DNA of 13,427 bases from Candidatus Brocadiales bacterium. Lineage in GTDB: Bacteria > Planctomycetota > Brocadiia > Brocadiales > Bathyanammoxibiaceae. Shown here piece by piece: positions 10,853 to 13,427 of this stretch. The first letter of the stretch is position 1. The number at the start of each line of letters is the position of its first letter. The position numbers were made by a program, and so were the translations under genes. The notes beneath the pieces are model-generated. The model made no database searches. It saw nothing but the letters and a program-made list of their open reading frames with translations, and was not told the origin of the DNA. The stretch spans positions 1-13,427 of the forward strand of contig JAUQZZ010000042.1 of NCBI GenBank assembly GCA_030586765.1. Reading direction: 5' to 3'.

Positions 10853-10893
10853 AGGCTTCCAGGCCATTCCTGGAGTTACTGACGTTACTGACG
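10758..10893. repeat. iteron-like 9-bp repeats in two orientations; candidate replication origin
   Basis: GTCAGTAAC occurs head to tail at 10759-10767 and 10768-10776, with a one-base variant at 10777-10785. The reverse form GTTACTGAC occurs at 10875-10883 and 10884-10892. The 19 bases 10758-10776 and 10875-10893 are perfect inverted repeats separated by 98 bp. A partial ACGTCAG lies at 10805-10811. They span the end of the replication ATPase gene and the start of the next. Iterons inside or beside initiator genes are common origin architecture. Confidence 0.55.
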
Positions 10894-10944
10894 ATATTTT
10901 ACAGGGGTGGAGACGTATTTTTCAGCATATTTTTAGGGGATACT

Positions 10945-11256
10945 GTGAGACTGGACTTTGACCCCGTAGAACTAGACAGGCTGGTAGAGACCCTGGCCGG
11001 GAAGGTGGCAGAGAAATTAAAATCTGCGCCTAAAGACCAGACGGACAAGGTTTTTAACGTCAAGGAACTGGCCCTCCACCTGGGCCAGAAGCCTTCCTGG
11101 GTATACGCCCATATTGGGGAGATTCCCCACGTAAAAAAGGGCGGACTGCTGATGTTCAAGAAGTCCCTTATTGACAAATGGCTTGAACCTGTCTATTGTC
11201 CCACTGCATTAGACTCACTGATTTTAAATAGGAGGGGTGGCTATGAAAAGGGCTAG
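10945..11256 (+). CDS. HTH protein preceding the integrase
   Basis: A 103-residue protein from GTG 10945, chosen because AGGGGA (10935-10940) is correctly placed. An earlier TTG at 10849 would force translation through the inverted iterons. The N-terminus MRLDFDPVELDRLVETLAGKVAEKL is an amphipathic, perhaps dimerising, helix. Residues about 36-75 (KVFNVKELALHLGQKPSWVYAHIGEIPHVKKGGLLMFKKSLIDKWL) form an excisionase-type helix-turn-helix with the 'F-k--ld-WL' helix. The gene overlaps the integrase start by 14 bases, so the pair is co-translated. It is a good candidate for the recombination directionality factor of this integrase. Confidence 0.75.
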   Translation: MRLDFDPVELDRLVETLAGKVAEKLKSAPKDQTDKVFNVKELALHLGQKPSWVYAHIGEIPHVKKGGLLMFKKSLIDKWLEPVYCPTALDSLILNRRGGYEKG

Positions 11257-12391
11257 AGGGCTTTATAAGCGTGGCAATATCTGGTGGATTGGGATTAAAG
11301 GGCCAGGTGGCAAGCCATATTGTGAGTCCACCGGGACGGCGGACATCAGGCTGGCAGAGACCTTACTGGCGAAGCGAAAACGGGAATTACAGGAGGACAA
11401 GTTACAAAAGATTAGGGAGTACGCCTTTGAGGCCCTAGCCAGGGAATACCTGATATGGGGGCAAAGGCAGAAATCTTATGAGAGCAAGGTCTACCATGTA
11501 AAATATTTCCTTAAACTCTTTGGAAATCTACATCTCAGGGCATTCACTACTAAGCTACTAGAGACCTGGCAATCTAAGAGGTTGCGAGAAGTAAAGCCAG
11601 CCAGCGCTAACCGCCAGTTAGCAACCCTAAAACATGCTTTCACCAAAGCGGTGGACTGGGGGATGGTAGGAGATGAGACCTGGAAGGCAGTAAGGAAAGT
11701 TAAACTCCTCCCCGTGAATAACCGCCGTCTCCGGTATCTATCCAGAGAGGAGTGCCAGGCCCTTATTGAGGCTTGCAGTCCACACCTTAGACCCATCGTA
11801 GTAACCGCCCTCAACAGTGGCATGAGGCTAGGGGAAATCTTGGGGCTTAGGTGGGAGTCAGTAGACCTTACGCACAGCTTCATACTTTTAGACGTAACCA
11901 AAAACGGGGAGCGTAGGGAGATACCCATAAACGCCACCTTACGGGAGGTCTTTGAGTCAATACCTCACAGCCTTGAAAGTGAGTTTGTCTTTGTGGACAG
12001 GGACGGTAAACCTTACCAGGGGGTAAAAACTTCTTTTGGTACAGCCCTAAAGAGGACAGGTATCAGAGATTTTAGATTCCATGACCTGAGACATACCTTT
12101 GCCAGCCACCTTGTAATGGCAGGGGTGGATATTGTTACGGTCAAGGAGTTACTAGGCCACAAGACCCTGACCATGACTCTCAGGTATGCCCACCTCTCAC
12201 CGGGCCACCGAGGGCAGGCAGTAAAGTTACTAGAGGAAAGGCTAGGTAAAGAGGATAAAACATCCAGTGTGTTCTACAATCCTTCTACAGTCAAACACGG
12301 GCGTTTTATACAAGTCCTTACAGGGCAAAAGCCCACGGGGGGAGTTGAACCCCCAACCCCGTCATTACGAATGACGTGCTCTGCCGGTTGA
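11243..12391 (+). CDS. int: tyrosine-type integrase of the tRNA-Thr element
   Basis: A 382-residue protein starting at ATG 11243 (GGAGGGG at 11231-11237; GTG 11237 in frame is less likely). The N-terminal arm-binding part is residues 1-60 (GLYKRGNIWWIGIKGPGGK...). The SAM-like core-binding domain is about 62-152. The catalytic domain carries R195 (NSGMRLGE), K220, H280 and R283 (HDLRHTF), H306 (LLGHK) and the nucleophile Y315 (LRYAHLS), so all key residues are present. The last residues, about 361-382 (GQKPTGGVEPPTPSLRMTCSAG), are encoded inside the right attachment site and the antisense strand of tRNA-Thr. After excision the same frame would end ...SLRRSP* using TAG 3750-3752. The enzyme should catalyse integration and excision at the 46-bp core. 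Confidence 0.93.
   Translation: MKRARGLYKRGNIWWIGIKGPGGKPYCESTGTADIRLAETLLAKRKRELQEDKLQKIREYAFEALAREYLIWGQRQKSYESKVYHVKYFLKLFGNLHLRAFTTKLLETWQSKRLREVKPASANRQLATLKHAFTKAVDWGMVGDETWKAVRKVKLLPVNNRRLRYLSREECQALIEACSPHLRPIVVTALNSGMRLGEILGLRWESVDLTHSFILLDVTKNGERREIPINATLREVFESIPHSLESEFVFVDRDGKPYQGVKTSFGTALKRTGIRDFRFHDLRHTFASHLVMAGVDIVTVKELLGHKTLTMTLRYAHLSPGHRGQAVKLLEERLGKEDKTSSVFYNPSTVKHGRFIQVLTGQKPTGGVEPPTPSLRMTCSAG
12272..12291 (+). repeat. 20-bp repeat near the right end, matching the left arm region
   Basis: Identical to 3861-3880 and made of two TTCTACA units 11 bases apart. It lies 35 bases before the core repeat, inside the integrase 3' end (codons for VFYNPST). It is a candidate integrase arm site. 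Confidence 0.5.
12326..12371. repeat. right attachment site (core within tRNA-Thr)
   Basis: A 46-bp perfect copy of 3696-3741. It covers the 3' part of the intact tRNA gene from the anticodon loop plus four bases past its 3' end. Crossover must lie within these bases. The integrase frame passes straight through it. Confidence 0.92.
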
Positions 12392-12402
12392 GCTACGTGG
12401 GC
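12330..12402 (-). tRNA. trnT: tRNA-Thr(CGT)
   Basis: On the - strand the 73 bases fold as a standard cloverleaf. The acceptor stem is GCCCACG/CGTGGGC and the D stem is GCTC/GAGC. The anticodon stem is CGTCA/TGACG with loop TTCGTAA, giving anticodon CGT for the threonine codon ACG. The T stem is GGGGG/CCCCC with loop TTCAACT. The discriminator is T and CCA is not encoded. The gene is intact, its 3' half being supplied by the integrated element, as expected when an integrase restores its tRNA target. The integrase gene reads antisense into it. Confidence 0.96.
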
Positions 12403-12493
12403 GTTAGTAGTAGCTAGTAGTCAGTAGCTAGTAGCTAGGATAGTAAACAGACTGTGAGTTCCCCTAGCTACTAACTACTAGCTACTGACTACT
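12403..12493. repeat. long inverted repeat built from CTAGTAG-like heptamers
   Basis: The left arm (12416-12439) and right arm (12463-12493) are inverted copies; the right arm has one extra heptamer, GTTAGTA when read on the - strand. The unit TAGTAGC/CTAGTAG/TCAGTAG recurs throughout. The right arm overlaps the TAG stop (12489-12491) of the regulator on the - strand. It could be a transcription barrier between that gene and tRNA-Thr, but there is no T-run and its low-complexity nature is unusual. Confidence 0.75.
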
Positions 12494-13427
12494 GTATGTT
12501 ATACTCTTTTATCTTATTGTAAAGCGTCTTGAGGGAGATGCCCAGTGCCTGGGCGGTCTGGGCCTTGTTACCCCTCTTTTCTGCCAGTACCTGGCCAATG
12601 TAACGGCATTCCAGTTCTGCAAGGGAGAGCTCCCCTGGTAGGTCGGGTGGTAGGGGATGTCCGTCCTGATGCCCGGCGGTAGCAGGGCTGCTTCCGATAA
12701 AAGACCTTGCAGTATCAGGTCCACCCAGGGGTGGCCAGTCCTTTATGACCTCCCCATCGGATAGTATTACCATCCTCTCTATGACGTTTTGTAACTCCCG
12801 TACGTTGCCTGGCCAGGAGTGGTCCATAAGCATCTCCATTACCCTCTCATCTATCCGCTTTTCTAACCCTCTGGCCCGGTAGAGGCCCAGGAAATGTTCT
12901 ACCAGGATGGGGATATCTTCCTTCCTCTCCCTGAGGGGTGGTATCTGGATGTGGATGATGTTGAGCCTGTAGAACAGGTCTTCTCTAAATCTTCCTTCTT
13001 TTATTGCCCTTACCAGGTCTTTGTGGGTTGCCGATATGACCCTCACGTCCACCTCCATGACGCGGTTTTCTCCCACCCTCCGCAGTTCGCCGGACTGTAG
13101 CACCCTGAGGAGTTTGCTCTGGGTGGCGAGGCTCATCTCCCCTATCTCGTCCAGGAAGAGGGTGCCCTCGTCGGCCACCTCAAAGAGGCCCATCCTTGCC
13201 TCATGTGCCCCGGTGAAGGCCCCCCTGGCATGGCCAAAGAGTTCGCTCTCCAGGAGGGTCTCTTGCAGGGTGGCACAGTTCAGGACTACGAAGGGCTTGC
13301 CTGCCCTGGTACTCTGGGCATGGATGGCCCTGGCCACCAGTTCCTTCCCCGTCCCGCTTTCTCCCTGTAAAAGCACGGTAGAATCTGTTGCAGAGACCTT
13401 CTGCACCAACTTGAGTACCCCCTGGAT
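12489..13427 (-). CDS. sigma-54-dependent transcriptional activator (NtrC family), 5' end cut by the window
   Basis: 312 residues are visible, running off the right edge, so any N-terminal receiver or sensor domain is unseen. The AAA+ domain has Walker A GESGTGKE and the sigma-54-contact loop GAFTGA within ELFGHARGAFTGAHEARMGLFEVADEG. Walker B is LFLDEIGEM, followed by LLRVLQSGELRRVGENRVMEVDVRVISATHKDL, then FREDLFYRLNIIHIQIPPLRER and SWPGNVRELQNVIER. A linker of about 40 residues leads to a Fis-type helix-turn-helix (LAEKRGNKAQTAQALGISLKTLYNKIKEYNIQ). These are all the parts needed to remodel sigma-54 RNA polymerase at -24/-12 promoters. It belongs to the chromosome beyond the element and is intact as far as seen. 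Confidence 0.95.
   Translation of the reverse strand: MQGVLKLVQKVSATDSTVLLQGESGTGKELVARAIHAQSTRAGKPFVVLNCATLQETLLESELFGHARGAFTGAHEARMGLFEVADEGTLFLDEIGEMSLATQSKLLRVLQSGELRRVGENRVMEVDVRVISATHKDLVRAIKEGRFREDLFYRLNIIHIQIPPLRERKEDIPILVEHFLGLYRARGLEKRIDERVMEMLMDHSWPGNVRELQNVIERMVILSDGEVIKDWPPLGGPDTARSFIGSSPATAGHQDGHPLPPDLPGELSLAELECRYIGQVLAEKRGNKAQTAQALGISLKTLYNKIKEYNIQ

Noticed and set aside
10849..10944. TTG 10849 as the start of the HTH gene before the integrase
   Set aside because: This would translate through the inverted iterons and add a hydrophobic segment with no counterpart in excisionase-like proteins. GTG 10945 has AGGGGA at good spacing.
1..13427. CRISPR array or complete insertion sequence
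   Set aside because: No regularly spaced identical repeats with unique spacers and no transposase gene. The repeats present are att sites, iterons, recombinase tails and A/T-core repeats.

Overview
The window reads as part of a bacterial chromosome: a genomic island of several mobile pieces lying between two ordinary chromosomal genes. The left edge is the 3' end of a PQQ-type beta-propeller gene (+ strand). The right edge is a sigma-54-dependent (NtrC-family) activator on the - strand. Base composition looks balanced by eye, arginine is often AGG, and GTG/TTG starts are common. The TumE/TumA, HigB/HigA and small Xer-like recombinase families fit an uncultured, perhaps anaerobic or thermophilic, bacterium outside the Enterobacteria, but I cannot name a taxon with confidence.

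Positions 181-3680 hold an accretion zone. Two toxin-antitoxin (TA) modules each start just downstream of a degraded copy of the same tyrosine-recombinase 3' end. Module one is a gp49/HigB-like toxin with an XRE antitoxin (308-978). Module two is a TumE-family toxin (1109-1423) with a TumA-like antitoxin (1420-1794). The toxin frame of module two is interrupted by a 27-bp insertion forming a perfect hairpin with an in-frame TGA. A structured intergenic element, a small lipoprotein gene and an unrecognised gene with a winged-helix-like C-terminus follow, ending in a terminator.

Positions 3696-12371 hold an integrated element of about 8.63 kb. It is bounded by a 46-bp perfect direct repeat that is the 3' part of tRNA-Thr(CGT), and the intact tRNA lies at 12330-12402 (-). 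All its genes are on the + strand: a P27-family small terminase, a short tape-measure protein, a ribbon-helix-helix protein, a 74-aa protein, an excisionase-like HTH protein, a recombinase remnant, a 333-aa orphan protein, a second excisionase-like protein, a 60-aa protein, a P-loop replication ATPase with iteron-like repeats, a third HTH protein and the integrase. I see no large terminase, portal, capsid, tail tube or lysis gene. The element therefore looks like a phage satellite, or a prophage deletion derivative, that keeps DNA-packaging choice, a tail-length ruler, replication and integration.

The most unusual signal is a pair of related RNA-like elements (1805-1894 and 7541-7606). Each has a roughly 10-bp stem whose loop contains a 9-nt segment complementary to a downstream 9-nt segment abutting a Shine-Dalgarno site, an H-type pseudoknot layout. 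The complementarity is kept, with one G-U change, while the sequence in between is not. A third place (6627-6699) has the same layout with unrelated sequence. I infer translational switches, but all structure here was read by eye.
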